The notes under the pieces are model-generated. The model was not told the origin of the DNA and searched no databases. It saw nothing but the letters and a program-made list of their open reading frames with translations. From Oribacterium sp. oral taxon 102 (lineage in GTDB: Bacteria; Bacillota; Clostridia; Lachnospirales; Lachnospiraceae), in contig NZ_JABXYT010000001.1 in the NCBI RefSeq assembly GCF_013394775.1, forward strand, positions 2,182,001 to 2,246,000: a DNA stretch of 64,000 bases. The letters are read 5' to 3'. Shown piece after piece: positions 9,004 to 17,438 of the stretch. Made by a program: the position numbers and the translations under genes. Numbering within the stretch: the stretch's first letter is position 1; each line of letters begins with the position of its first letter.

Positions 9004-9712
9004 GTTCCAGCCCCCTTCTGTAACGGTAATAGAATTTCCCCGTCTCACTCTCCACAAACGCGTCCCTGCTGCCGAAAAAGCTCGTCTGCCCGATATAGAG
9101 GATATGGCTCGCATAGCGGTATGCTGCCTCGATATCGTGAGAAATCATAATAATGCTGATCCCGTCCCTCTGATTCAGCTCCTGAATCAACCGATACATA
9201 TCTGCGGTAACCCTCGGATCCAGCCCCGCGACCGGCTCGTCCAGAAGCAGCAGCTTCTTCGTCGCACAGAGCGCCCGCGCGAGCAGCACTCTCTGCTGCT
9301 GCCCGCCGGACAGCTCTCTGTAGCAGCGGTCCCTGAGCGCCGAGACGCCGATCTTTTCCATGTTTCGCTCCGCTTCCTCCTTCTCCGCCCTGCTGTAGAA
9401 GGGACGCAGACCGCAGCTTCCCTGGAAGCCGGACAGCACGATCTCCCAGACCGAGGCAGGAAAATCCCTCTGTACCAGCGTCTGCTGCGGGAGATAGCCG
9501 ATCTCATTTTTCTTCAAACCGTCGCCCATGGACAGCTTCCCGCTGATCGGCGTCTGCAAGTGCAGAAGCGTCTTCATCAGTGTGCTTTTCCCTGCGCCGT
9601 TTTCTCCAATAATATAGAGGTAATCGCCTGACGAAAGCTGAAAGCTGATCGGAGCTGTTACCGTCTTCCCTTCATATCCGAAGCCCAGCTCCTCGCAAGT
9701 GATCAAAGCCAT
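8987..9712 (-). CDS. znuC: Zinc/manganese ABC transporter ATP-binding protein
   Basis: A 241-aa ABC ATPase. Walker A is GENGAGKST (about 36-44), the signature is LSGGQQQRVLLARAL and Walker B is LLLLDEPVAGLD, followed by the switch-region ISHD. It drives import through ZnuB. It sits 20 bp after znuA and overlaps znuB. Metal specificity (zinc) is inferred from the ZinT domain of the binding protein. Confidence 0.92.
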   Translation of the reverse strand: MALITCEELGFGYEGKTVTAPISFQLSSGDYLYIIGENGAGKSTLMKTLLHLQTPISGKLSMGDGLKKNEIGYLPQQTLVQRDFPASVWEIVLSGFQGSCGLRPFYSRAEKEEAERNMEKIGVSALRDRCYRELSGGQQQRVLLARALCATKKLLLLDEPVAGLDPRVTADMYRLIQELNQRDGISIIMISHDIEAAYRYASHILYIGQTSFFGSRDAFVESETGKFYYRYRRGLEHDAAF

Positions 9713-9731
9713 CTCCCCTGCCTCCTTACTC

Positions 9732-11318
9732 TTACCGGAGCGCCTCCTTCAGCACATCCAGATTCTTCTCCATAATCGACAGATAGGTCGCGCCGTTCTC
9801 CACATCCTTCGCTGTGGTCGACTGCATGGAATCCAGCGTCAGAACACTCTGGTTCTTCTCCTTCGTATTCTGGACGATCGTATCCGCGATTTTTCCGTCG
9901 GAGCTCTCGATCTTGAGCACGCTGTGCAGTCCCAGCTCGTCCATCTTCTTCGCGAGGAAGACAACGGTCTCGAAGCTCGCCTCTGTCTCGGCAGAGCAGC
10001 CTACAAATGCCGCATAGTAGTCCAGCCCGTAATCGTCCACCATATAGCGGAACGGGAAACGGTCGCCGAAAAGAACCGTCTTGTTCGGAGCTGCGTCCAC
10101 CGCGGACTGGTACTCCTGATCCAGCGCGGAAAGCTTCTCCGTATATGCCGCAGCATTTGCCATATAGCTGTCTCTGTGCGCGCCATCCAGCTCCGCGAGA
10201 TCCTCTGCGATCGCATTTACCAGCACCTTCGCATTCTTCAGAGAGAGCCAGACGTGCTCATCATACTCCTTTTCCTCCGCATGGTCATGCCCGATCAGCT
10301 CGTCGCAGACCTCCTCCGGGCTGAGCGCTGCCGGGAAGAAGGTCGGCCAGCGGTTTTCCGGATCCTCGATTGCATCGAAGCTCTCATTGCTCATACGAAT
10401 GTGGAAGTGTTCCGCCTCTGCCGGCTCGATCATATGGTCGTTGATCTCGACATAAAGCGGCGCGCCGGATGCCTTGTCCGCCGCCTCGAAGCGGTACATC
10501 GCCGCCTTGGTGCCGGTAGACCAGTTCTGGATATAATAGCCCACATAGTTATAGTCCGACTCTACGGTCTTGCCCGCATTGTCCGTGAAGGCAATGTGCT
10601 TCCCGTCGATCCTGATTCTGCTGTATTCCGACTCGTAGCCCTTGGCATAGTAGTCCTTGTACTCTGCCGCCGTCATCTTGCCGGACTCCGCCTTATGCTC
10701 GAAGGCCTCGTCCAGTGCGCCGGACTGCAGCAGCGGATAGCCGGACTGCCACTCGCCGGCCCAATCCGAGAGCGCCCTGTCCTTTACCTCACTATCCTCA
10801 AAGGTAGAGACCTCCTTACTGTGGTCATGCTCGTGTCCGTGCTCATGCTCATCCTCGTCTGCCTGCATGCCTTCCTTCACTTCCTCTTCCTTGATGCTGT
10901 CTCCCAGCACCGAAAGAAGGTTAATGACCTTCCGGTTCGGGTTGCTGGACTCTGCCAGCGCGTCCTCTACCCAGCCATCCGACTCACCGCCGACATAGAG
11001 GAAGAGATCGCAGGATGCGATCTTCATAATGTCGTCCACGGTCGGCTGGTAGCTGTGAAGATCCACGCCATTGTTCAGGAGCAGCGTGAGCTCGGCATTC
11101 TTCGCATCCTCGCCGAGAATCTCTCTCACCCAATCGTACTCCGGGAAGATGGTGCTGACCACCTTCAGTTTCTTCCCTGTTTCTGCTTCCATGGCTGCTG
11201 TCGTGTTCTCTGCCGCCGTGCTGCTCGCCGCTGCCGCATTCTCCGCCTGCTTCCCGCAGCCGATCAGGCATGCCGCCATCATTGCCGCTGCAGCCAGTAC
11301 CGATACAAATTTTCTCAT
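9732..11318 (-). CDS. znuA: Zinc-binding lipoprotein: ZnuA/AdcA with a ZinT domain nested in the His-rich loop
   Basis: Extracytoplasmic zinc receptor, 528 aa instead of about 310. Residues 1-21 are a lipoprotein signal (LIGC, lipid on C21). The N-terminal ZnuA lobe runs about 50-150, with ligand H88 in VDLHSYQPT. A His/acid-rich loop DEDEHEHGHEHDH spans 154-166. Residues about 168-345 are a full ZinT/YodA domain with H295, H304 and H306, the same 9- and 2-residue spacing as the ZinT zinc triad. The ZnuA fold then resumes with EHVWLS (H355) and continues to the C-terminus (ESSDGKIADTIVQNT). In streptococcal AdcA the ZinT domain is C-terminal; here it is inserted in the middle. Start ATG at 11318. 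Confidence 0.9.
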   Translation of the reverse strand: MRKFVSVLAAAAMMAACLIGCGKQAENAAAASSTAAENTTAAMEAETGKKLKVVSTIFPEYDWVREILGEDAKNAELTLLLNNGVDLHSYQPTVDDIMKIASCDLFLYVGGESDGWVEDALAESSNPNRKVINLLSVLGDSIKEEEVKEGMQADEDEHEHGHEHDHSKEVSTFEDSEVKDRALSDWAGEWQSGYPLLQSGALDEAFEHKAESGKMTAAEYKDYYAKGYESEYSRIRIDGKHIAFTDNAGKTVESDYNYVGYYIQNWSTGTKAAMYRFEAADKASGAPLYVEINDHMIEPAEAEHFHIRMSNESFDAIEDPENRWPTFFPAALSPEEVCDELIGHDHAEEKEYDEHVWLSLKNAKVLVNAIAEDLAELDGAHRDSYMANAAAYTEKLSALDQEYQSAVDAAPNKTVLFGDRFPFRYMVDDYGLDYYAAFVGCSAETEASFETVVFLAKKMDELGLHSVLKIESSDGKIADTIVQNTKEKNQSVLTLDSMQSTTAKDVENGATYLSIMEKNLDVLKEALR

Positions 11319-11396
11319 TTCCTACCTCCGAATCCTTCTGTTTCTGTCATACTGTAGAGAGGCGACTGTTCGCCGCTCCCCGGGAGACCCGGCACT

Positions 11397-11696
11397 CTAA
11401 TCATCCAGACGAACCTTCTGGCTGACCAGCGTCATCGGCGTACGATCCGTCTCCGGAATGCGGCAGCGCCTCCGCACCGACGGCAGAAGGAAAAGAAGCA
11501 GCGCAGCCCCGAGCACCGCGCCGCCGATCTGCCGCAGCACCCGCTCTGCCAGCTGCATACAGACGCAGATCGGGCAGTCCTCCCCGCTGCACCTGTGCCC
11601 CGCCTCCGCCGCGAGAAACAGTGCGGACAGGAGAAACGCAAGGAGCAGGAAAAGACAGAGCAGATACACGGTATATTTCTGTTTGTTTTCCTGCAT
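11397..11696 (-). CDS. Small Cys-rich membrane protein of the zinc operon
   Basis: A 99-aa protein not assigned to a named family. A hydrophobic helix spans about residues 9-29 and a second about 58-71. Between them is HRCSGEDCPICVCMQ, with a His and four Cys in 12 residues, probably outside the membrane and suited to metal binding. The C-terminus is basic (RRRCR). It is the first gene after the operator-promoter at 11780-11830 and upstream of znuA, so an accessory role in zinc uptake or sensing is a reasonable guess, not shown. Confidence 0.75.
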   Translation of the reverse strand: MQENKQKYTVYLLCLFLLLAFLLSALFLAAEAGHRCSGEDCPICVCMQLAERVLRQIGGAVLGAALLLFLLPSVRRRCRIPETDRTPMTLVSQKVRLDD

Positions 11697-11758
11697 CGCT
11701 TCGCCCTCCCTTCTCTTCCCTGTATCGACCGGCTCCGGCTGCCGCCCCTGTATCTTTT

Positions 11759-11830
11759 AAATTTGAAAACTGTTTTCAAATTTTACAACGCTTCCCCTGC
11801 CTTGTCAATATGAAAACCAATTTCACATTT
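11759..11830 (-). promoter_or_regulatory. Zinc operon promoter overlapped by two palindromic operators
   Basis: On the minus strand TTGACA (11808-11803) and TAAAAT (11785-11780) are separated by exactly 17 bp. The -10 overlaps a perfect 25-bp palindrome at 11759-11783: 12-nt arms AAATTTGAAAAC and complement around one T. The -35 lies against a second, imperfect copy (11807-11830, core ATGAAAAC...TTTCACAT). Palindromes over both promoter elements indicate repression; a Fur/Zur-family or AdcR-like zinc repressor is inferred. No regulator gene for it is in the window. Confidence 0.8.
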
Positions 11831-11890
11831 GATATCGGAGCATACGCATACCATGCTTTCCAAAAATGTGTATCGTCGGACACATCGCAA

Positions 11891-11940
11891 AAATAGGGGC
11901 TGTGGCAAAACGAGAAATCGTTTTGCCACAGCCCCTATTT
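11891..11940 (-). terminator. Long perfect hairpin terminator after mop
   Basis: A 23-bp perfect stem (GGGGCTGTGGCAAAACGA core) with a GAAA loop, followed on the minus strand by TTTTTGCG. It lies 24 bp past the mop stop. The length and perfection are unusual for a terminator, and the element may be a dispersed repeat. Confidence 0.75.
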
Positions 11941-11963
11941 CCTATGCTATATCACATTTTATT

Positions 11964-12380
11964 TCAGTCTACAGAAATCATGACATTCGTTGCCTTGATA
12001 ACCGCAACCGCTTCCTTGCCCGGCACGAGTCCCAGCTCCTTCACCGCTTCCATCGAAATGGTGGATGTGATTCCAATTCCGCCTGCCGTATCCAACTTAA
12101 CAATGGAATTGACGGTGCCATCCTTTACCGATACCACAGTTCCCTTGATCTGATTCCGCGCGCTGATCTTTACGAAGTCCAGCGCCATCATTACGTCCGT
12201 CGCTTTCACAACGGCTGTCGCGTCCTTACCCGGTACGAGTCCCAGCTCCCTGATGGACTCCATGGAAATGGTTGCAGAAATACAATTGCCGCCTGCCGCC
12301 TCTAATTTCACGATGCCGTTAACAGCCCCCTCGTTAATCTCCTTTACCCTGCCTTTTATCTGATTTCTTGCACTTAACAT
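11964..12380 (-). CDS. mop: Molybdenum-pterin/molybdate-binding protein, two Mop (TOBE) domains
   Basis: A 138-aa cytosolic oxyanion-binding protein made of two tandem Mop domains of about 68 residues. Each begins SARNQIKG and contains an NxIVKL strand, SxTISMExxxELGLVPGK and a VIKATxVM strand. Proteins of this type store molybdate or tungstate. The frame opens at 12425, but the ATG at 12380 (MLSARNQIKG) has a GGAGGAG ribosome site. It is transcribed alone behind a structured leader at 12404-12493. It is separate from the mod/moa block near 58-64 kb. Confidence 0.9.
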   Translation of the reverse strand: MLSARNQIKGRVKEINEGAVNGIVKLEAAGGNCISATISMESIRELGLVPGKDATAVVKATDVMMALDFVKISARNQIKGTVVSVKDGTVNSIVKLDTAGGIGITSTISMEAVKELGLVPGKEAVAVIKATNVMISVD

Positions 12381-12403
12381 CTGAGCTCCTCCATATCTTT
12401 TAC

Positions 12404-12493
12404 AAAAAAAGACCGGCACACGCATAGCCTCTCGTGTAGCACGGATGCAATGCGTTCCCCGTGCCTTCGGCTTGTATTACGTTGTATGCCGGT
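12404..12493 (-). promoter_or_regulatory. Structured 5' leader of mop with terminator-like end
   Basis: In the mop leader a 10-bp outer stem (ACCGGCATAC with GTGTGCCGGT, one G-U) closes about 60 nt and is followed directly by seven Ts (12410-12404). Inside is a second stem GCACGG...CCGTGC. A long conserved-looking interior closed by a stem that abuts a T-run is how terminating riboswitches are built. I could not match it to a class I can recall with certainty; a molybdate/tungstate or Moco sensor is the natural guess from the gene it precedes. Confidence 0.5.
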
Positions 12494-12506
12494 TAAAAGC
12501 TTTTAT

Positions 12507-12535
12507 ATTATAGCATAGCTTGATCTATTATTCCA
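12507..12535 (-). promoter_or_regulatory. Probable mop promoter
   Basis: A perfect TATAAT (minus strand, 12512-12507) lies just upstream of the leader hairpin; the -35 at 17 bp (TGGAAT) is poor. Confidence 0.45.
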
Positions 12536-12767
12536 TCTTCTCTTTTATTATCTGTAAATTTCATTTTAGGATTTACAGCATCAGGTGATATGCTAATCGT
12601 AACACGCTTTAATTTATGATATAATTATATTATATCCAAAGCTAACTGTGAAGGAGGCAGGCAGCTTTCCGGTAAGGTCAGTAAGCATCCCCCAAATAAA
12701 GAGCACTGCACTCGAAAGAAAAGACGAATGCCCCCAATGTATTCAAGATTGAGAAAGTGATTTAAAT

Positions 12768-13301
12768 ATGGATTACACCTATCACTATGACTCGCCGTTC
12801 GGCGGTATCACACTCGCAAGCGACGGTGACAGCCTGATCGGGCTTTGGTTCGACAACCAGAAATATTTTGCTGACACATTGGAGGATGAAGTCTTCGAGA
12901 CGGCTCTGCCGATTTTTGATGAAACTGCCAAATGGCTCGACATCTATTTCAGCGGCAAAGCACCGGATTTCACCCCACCGCTCACCATGCGCACGACGCA
13001 ATTTCGAAAAGAGGTATGGAAAATTATGCTCACCATTCCCTTCGGCCGAACTATGACCTACGGAGAGATTGCGGACAAAATAGCCAAACAACATGGACTT
13101 GATCGGATGTCCGCACAAGCAATTGGCGGAGCGGTCGGACATAACTCCATTTTGCTGATTATCCCCTGCCACCGTGTCGTCGGCACGAATGGGAGCCTCA
13201 CCGGGTACGCCGGAGGAATCGATAAGAAAGTAAAGCTGCTCACGATGGAAAATGCTGATATGACGAATTTCTTTGTGCCGAAGAGCGGAACCGCACTATG
13301 A
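12768..13301 (+). CDS. ogt: Methylated-DNA--protein-cysteine S-methyltransferase
   Basis: Suicide repair protein that takes the alkyl group from O6-alkylguanine. It is 177 aa with the catalytic Cys in IIPCHRVVGTNGSLTGYAGG (about residues 130-150). The helix-turn-helix-like DNA-binding part VWKIMLTIPFGRTMTYGEIA lies before it. Length is normal for Ogt without an Ada domain. It is a plus-strand single gene between two minus-strand units. Confidence 0.93.
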   Translation: MDYTYHYDSPFGGITLASDGDSLIGLWFDNQKYFADTLEDEVFETALPIFDETAKWLDIYFSGKAPDFTPPLTMRTTQFRKEVWKIMLTIPFGRTMTYGEIADKIAKQHGLDRMSAQAIGGAVGHNSILLIIPCHRVVGTNGSLTGYAGGIDKKVKLLTMENADMTNFFVPKSGTAL

Positions 13302-13318
13302 AACCGAGCAGCTTCGTC

Positions 13319-13760
13319 ATCTAATCATACTGTTGTCTATTCTTACGGATTGCTGTTTCGAGCTTGCTGATTTTTTTGCAAGCGTATCTTTGCTGATTTT
13401 TCTTACCATTACTTTCTTCCCTCCCGAAGTATCTCACTGATCTGGGTTGCCTTATATGTGAGAAGCTTCAATGCCAAACGCATTCAAGCTTTCTTTCTGT
13501 GTCTTCGTTACGGCATGAACCATTCGGTACACATTATCCAGCTGCCTGCACAGCCCTTGTCTTTTAATGCCGTGCGGAACAGCTTCTCTAAGCTATCGCG
13601 GCTTTTGTACAGGTTGATCGCCTGCTTTGCATTCATCTCCTCTGATGTGATGATGGCAAAATAACCGCACAGTTTCAGCTCGTTTTGACTTTCAACATAC
13701 TGGAATTTCACAGCTTCCGTGATACATCTGCTGAAACCGTTGTTGATACGACTCATGATC
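13319..13760 (-). pseudogene. Degraded IS1634-like transposase 3' end
   Basis: Minus-strand fragments in shifting frames spell the C-terminal part of a DDE transposase. KLCGYFAIITSEEMNAKQAINLYKSRDSLEKLF is split by frameshifts from TQKESLNAFGIEA, and KKISKLETAIRKNRQQYD then runs to a stop. The first block is the YKSRD...EKLFR region familiar from IS1634-type elements. No intact ORF or clear terminal repeat remains. Its edge lies inside or next to the 3' end of the downstream-reading glycosidase-like gene. Confidence 0.65.
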
Positions 13761-16589
13761 CAATACCTGTACAGGTAAGATATAACTGGCAACTTCATGA
13801 CTCTCACGAAGCAGACTCGCTCGTATCGGCTCTAAAGACATATTAGTTGTTCCCTCTATCAAAAGGCTTACCTGTCGGAGCTTCCCTTTTCCATTTTGCG
13901 GATACGGATGCTCTGACAGCATAATGCTGTTTTCACCTCCGGACAACTCATCAGGGACAGATATGTAGAAACCACCCACACCGTGTGTATTTGCCGCAAG
14001 ATCTCCGATCTCGTTGACTGCCTGTGTCTCTTCTGAAAACACAGGCTGATAATCCCAGATGTAGAATTTCTTTGAAGAGGCTTTCCAATTCTCGGGAACT
14101 TGTAACTTAACGCGTACATTTTCCCATGTTTCATCGCCACTATGTACAGCTACAAAGCGAAGCAGGAAAATATTGCAGTTCCCGCTATACAGCTTTGGCA
14201 TAACAATCCCATAAGGAGCAAAGACAATCTCATTCTCAGAAAAGCTTCGTAACTCTGCCTCTTCTATCTTTGGTTCCTCTGACATGAGCGTTTCTGTCCG
14301 ATAGGAGCGTGTCGCCTTTTTTCCCGCCGGTATAAGCACAGAATCTGTCTGCATTGTCTTCGAATTTCCCTCGGCTCCAGCACCACATCCACGGACGATA
14401 AATCGTAACCGGAAATCTTCTGCGTTGTGATTGACTACTTGAAATGTAGTCTCATTTTCATTCTCTACGTAGTCAACATCAAAATAAAACGCACCAATTC
14501 GGCAATCGGTTAATGCATAGGAAGTGAGAAGCCCCTGCGGCATAATGGTTATCTCATGATCCAATGCATTAAGTCGTATCCCGAACCACTGTTCTACGCT
14601 CTGCTGTATCCAGGCTCCCTGTCCTTGACTGCAGCGAGTCAAGCATCTCTTTTTGTTGTATGCTCGAGGCCACCAAAAAAGTGAACCCGTCTCATCCAAT
14701 TTTGAATACAGTAATGCTAATGTTTCCTTCATTTCCTGTCTGGTATGACTTCCTCCCAAGCGAAGAGTGCATCCTGTCGCGGATGGATTCATTCCAAAGT
14801 GAAGCTCTCGCATCGTCTGAAATTCCGGGTCGTAGCTTGTAATATAAAGAGACTTCGCAAAGCGGTGAAGGTTTACATATGGGACATAATCGAAATCATA
14901 TAACCCGTACAATGGTGCCAAAACTGTTGCTGTGTCTTCACCGCCGTAATAGAATAATTCCTCCGGTATATAAAACCTATCCTGATCCTCACCAAGATTT
15001 GTTCCGCCGGTGATTTGCTTACCAAACGGTCCATCTCCCTCCATCGTTGCTGCCATATCGACAGGCATCTGTGAAATCAATTGCTTAACATCCGTGTTAT
15101 CCTGCCCGGTCACAGACAGAATCATGCTCCAGCTCTTCAATGCATAATAGCATTGTACATTGCATCCATAATCGTATTTTCGGAATACAATTAAATCGCT
15201 TGCATAATGACTGCTGAAAAGCACATAATCTTTATGCTTATGAGCAAGTATTCCCTGATACACGCGCGCAAGATCCTCTACAATTTCCGGATTATCGCAG
15301 AAATAGCCCTTATTTCCCGTTAACTCCAGATATTTCCCTGCTATGAGTAATGGCGCAATATAAAAGAACATGCTATGATCTGAATAAAGGCTAAACCTCG
15401 GGGTATTCCTTTTTAAAAGATATTCGATCGCTCGCGGTCCAACTTCAGGGACAGAATACATAACACTGACCACATCCGGTTCAATATCAATGCCCCACAA
15501 TCGAGACAACGAGTGAGAAGGTGCTCCCTGCCAGTTCGTAAGCAAATCACCAGCTTCATTAAAAGACAGGCAATTAAAATTATCTAGGATAAAGCGAATA
15601 TGCATGTCGCTATATTTGAGCCCCATTGTCGTATCTTCTCGAATGCCGGATACGATTGTTCCAAGTCGCTTCTTCCAGAAATCCGCCGTTACATTAAGCC
15701 ATTCAAACGCGGTGTGCTGATAAAGAATCCCCAGATTTCTGTGTATTTCATCCCTTTTGGGGGTCAGTGCAATAACGGTAGTAAAAATCCTGCTTTCTCC
15801 AGCTTTTAGTACGAAAGGGCAATAGATACGAGGATTATTGGCCTCTCCTTCTTGCGTTCCTCCTAATAACTGAACAGCAGCACAGGCCTCCGGGTGCCAT
15901 AGAATCAGAAGCTTTTGGTCCCATTCGGATTTATAGGGACCTTGCGTATAATCCTCGAATCGTTTTCCATAATGCTCAAATTGATTAACAAAGCGCTGAT
16001 CGAAGCCGAGTCTCACCTTACCCGTCAACGTGCAGCCGGACGTATTCGCAACTTCCATACAAAACATAACTGCAGCCGGACCGGGGATCGGATGGATAGA
16101 GGAAATTGGCGCGGAATCCTTTTCCATTACAGGTGCAAAAGAAAAAACCTTGATAGTGGCTTCAGGATAGCTAGTTCTTGTTGTTGGGAGAAAATGATCT
16201 GTGTAAGCTGTCACAGAATTCTTATTGGCCGCGCTAAGCACAAGACCGTTTGCCATTTCCAACTCATAGCGCATTTTCCCCAGTAACAATGCAGTGTCAT
16301 TCTGATAATACTGCCCGATATGGCCGCCAAACTGCCCGCATATATTTTCACCGCCGGAAGGAACGGCATATATCCTATCATGCGGCGTACATATAAAATG
16401 CAGCCTTCCCATGGTATCTTGTCCAAGCAGTATTCGGCCGTTCGATTGAACAAAAAGCTGTCTTTCACTTAAAGACCAGTCTGTCTGTTCAGAGGTTTCA
16501 TCATACACTGCTTTAAAATATGGCGAGACATAGGAGTTCTTCCAGAACTCCCTCCAGTCTTTATAGATAATATCTCCACGCAAATACAT
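13692..16589 (-). CDS. Large six-hairpin (GH94-like) glycosidase/phosphorylase-like protein
   Basis: A 965-aa cytosolic protein without a signal peptide. The N-terminal third resembles the beta-sandwich domain of GH94-type enzymes (residues 1-300). The middle, about 330-650, is rich in Trp/Tyr/Asp (LLTNWQGAPSHSLSRLWGID, YSDHSMFFYIAPLLIAGKYLELTG) like an (alpha/alpha)6 barrel. The C-terminal 250 residues look beta-rich. I cannot place it in a specific family or name the catalytic acid. It sits 13 bp after a sugar ABC permease, so it probably processes the imported oligosaccharide. The last 20-30 codons run into transposase-remnant DNA, so the native C-terminus may be altered. Confidence 0.7.
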   Translation of the reverse strand: MYLRGDIIYKDWREFWKNSYVSPYFKAVYDETSEQTDWSLSERQLFVQSNGRILLGQDTMGRLHFICTPHDRIYAVPSGGENICGQFGGHIGQYYQNDTALLLGKMRYELEMANGLVLSAANKNSVTAYTDHFLPTTRTSYPEATIKVFSFAPVMEKDSAPISSIHPIPGPAAVMFCMEVANTSGCTLTGKVRLGFDQRFVNQFEHYGKRFEDYTQGPYKSEWDQKLLILWHPEACAAVQLLGGTQEGEANNPRIYCPFVLKAGESRIFTTVIALTPKRDEIHRNLGILYQHTAFEWLNVTADFWKKRLGTIVSGIREDTTMGLKYSDMHIRFILDNFNCLSFNEAGDLLTNWQGAPSHSLSRLWGIDIEPDVVSVMYSVPEVGPRAIEYLLKRNTPRFSLYSDHSMFFYIAPLLIAGKYLELTGNKGYFCDNPEIVEDLARVYQGILAHKHKDYVLFSSHYASDLIVFRKYDYGCNVQCYYALKSWSMILSVTGQDNTDVKQLISQMPVDMAATMEGDGPFGKQITGGTNLGEDQDRFYIPEELFYYGGEDTATVLAPLYGLYDFDYVPYVNLHRFAKSLYITSYDPEFQTMRELHFGMNPSATGCTLRLGGSHTRQEMKETLALLYSKLDETGSLFWWPRAYNKKRCLTRCSQGQGAWIQQSVEQWFGIRLNALDHEITIMPQGLLTSYALTDCRIGAFYFDVDYVENENETTFQVVNHNAEDFRLRFIVRGCGAGAEGNSKTMQTDSVLIPAGKKATRSYRTETLMSEEPKIEEAELRSFSENEIVFAPYGIVMPKLYSGNCNIFLLRFVAVHSGDETWENVRVKLQVPENWKASSKKFYIWDYQPVFSEETQAVNEIGDLAANTHGVGGFYISVPDELSGGENSIMLSEHPYPQNGKGKLRQVSLLIEGTTNMSLEPIRASLLRESHEVASYILPVQVLDHESYQQRFQQMYHGSCEIPVC

Positions 16590-16602
16590 TTTATTTTACT
16601 CC

Positions 16603-17433
16603 TTATCCCTTGACACCGGTCATCGTAATACCTTCAATCAGGTACCGCTGTCCAAGCATAAATACGAGGATGGCGGGCACTACGACCAGACACGCCGCAG
16701 CCATCATAAGTTGCCATTCTGCCCGGTAACTTCCAATGAAAAGCTGTAAGCCAAGTGCAACTGTATATTTAGAATCACTATTTAAATAAATCAGAGGGCC
16801 AAGAAAGTCATTCCATGTGTTCATGAAGGCGAAGATACCCACAACGACAAGTGCTGGTTTTGTGAGCGGCAGCATGATTTTAGTAAAAATCACAATATGT
16901 GTAGCACCGTCCATATATGCAGCTTCATCAAGGTCCTTTGGTATCGAAAGAAAGAACTGGCGAAGAAGGAAAATATAGAATGCACCGCCACCCAACCATG
17001 CGGGAATAATCAGCGGTGCCAGACTGTTTGTCAGCCCAATGGTTCGAAACATAAGAAAGGTGGGGATAATGGTTACGGCTACCGGAAGCATCATGCTGCC
17101 CATAATGCAGGCAAAAACAATGTTTTTTCCTCCCCAATCAATTCTGGATAGTCCATAAGCGCAAATGGAACTGGTGATAACTACACCGCTGACAACACCA
17201 ATGACAAGCTTTATAGAGTTTGCATAATACGTCAGAAAGGGGAGCGTTGAAAAAATATCTGCATAATTTTTCCATTGACAAGCTTTCGGAAGCCAATGAA
17301 TCGGCACCATGAAGATTTCCACATTCGTCATTAGAGAACTTCTAATCATCCATAGCAGCGGCATCAAGCACATAATGCTGCCAATAATGAGCAGCAAATA
17401 TAGGAAAATTCGTCCTGTTAATTTCTTCTTCAT
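16603..17433 (-). CDS. Carbohydrate ABC transporter permease, MalG type
   Basis: About 276 aa with six hydrophobic helices. The permease EAA motif is seen as DEAAYMDGATHIVIFTKIMLPLTKPALVV (about 175-203). It pairs with the MalF-type permease upstream. The ATG at 17433 (MKKKLTG) is preferred over the more distal start at 17463 because of a GGAGGT site and family length. It imports a sugar together with the binding protein at 18433-19869. Confidence 0.9.
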   Translation of the reverse strand: MKKKLTGRIFLYLLLIIGSIMCLMPLLWMIRSSLMTNVEIFMVPIHWLPKACQWKNYADIFSTLPFLTYYANSIKLVIGVVSGVVITSSICAYGLSRIDWGGKNIVFACIMGSMMLPVAVTIIPTFLMFRTIGLTNSLAPLIIPAWLGGGAFYIFLLRQFFLSIPKDLDEAAYMDGATHIVIFTKIMLPLTKPALVVVGIFAFMNTWNDFLGPLIYLNSDSKYTVALGLQLFIGSYRAEWQLMMAAACLVVVPAILVFMLGQRYLIEGITMTGVKG

Positions 17434-17438
17434 CCCGC

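Noticed and set aside
8152..9114. 320-aa ZnuB start
   Set aside because: The extra N-terminal 37 residues are Arg/Ser-rich, not hydrophobic, and overlap znuC heavily; the ATG at 9003 has a ribosome site.
9699..11357. Plus-strand 552-codon open frame
   Set aside because: It is the antisense shadow of znuA: the minus strand has a lipobox, metal ligands and domain structure, while this frame has Arg/Leu/His-rich text without any fold.
12404..12493. Tetrahydrofolate riboswitch
   Set aside because: Only a short string (CATTGCATCC) resembles the 3' half of that class; the 5' half and pseudoknot partners are missing and the gene is unrelated to folate.
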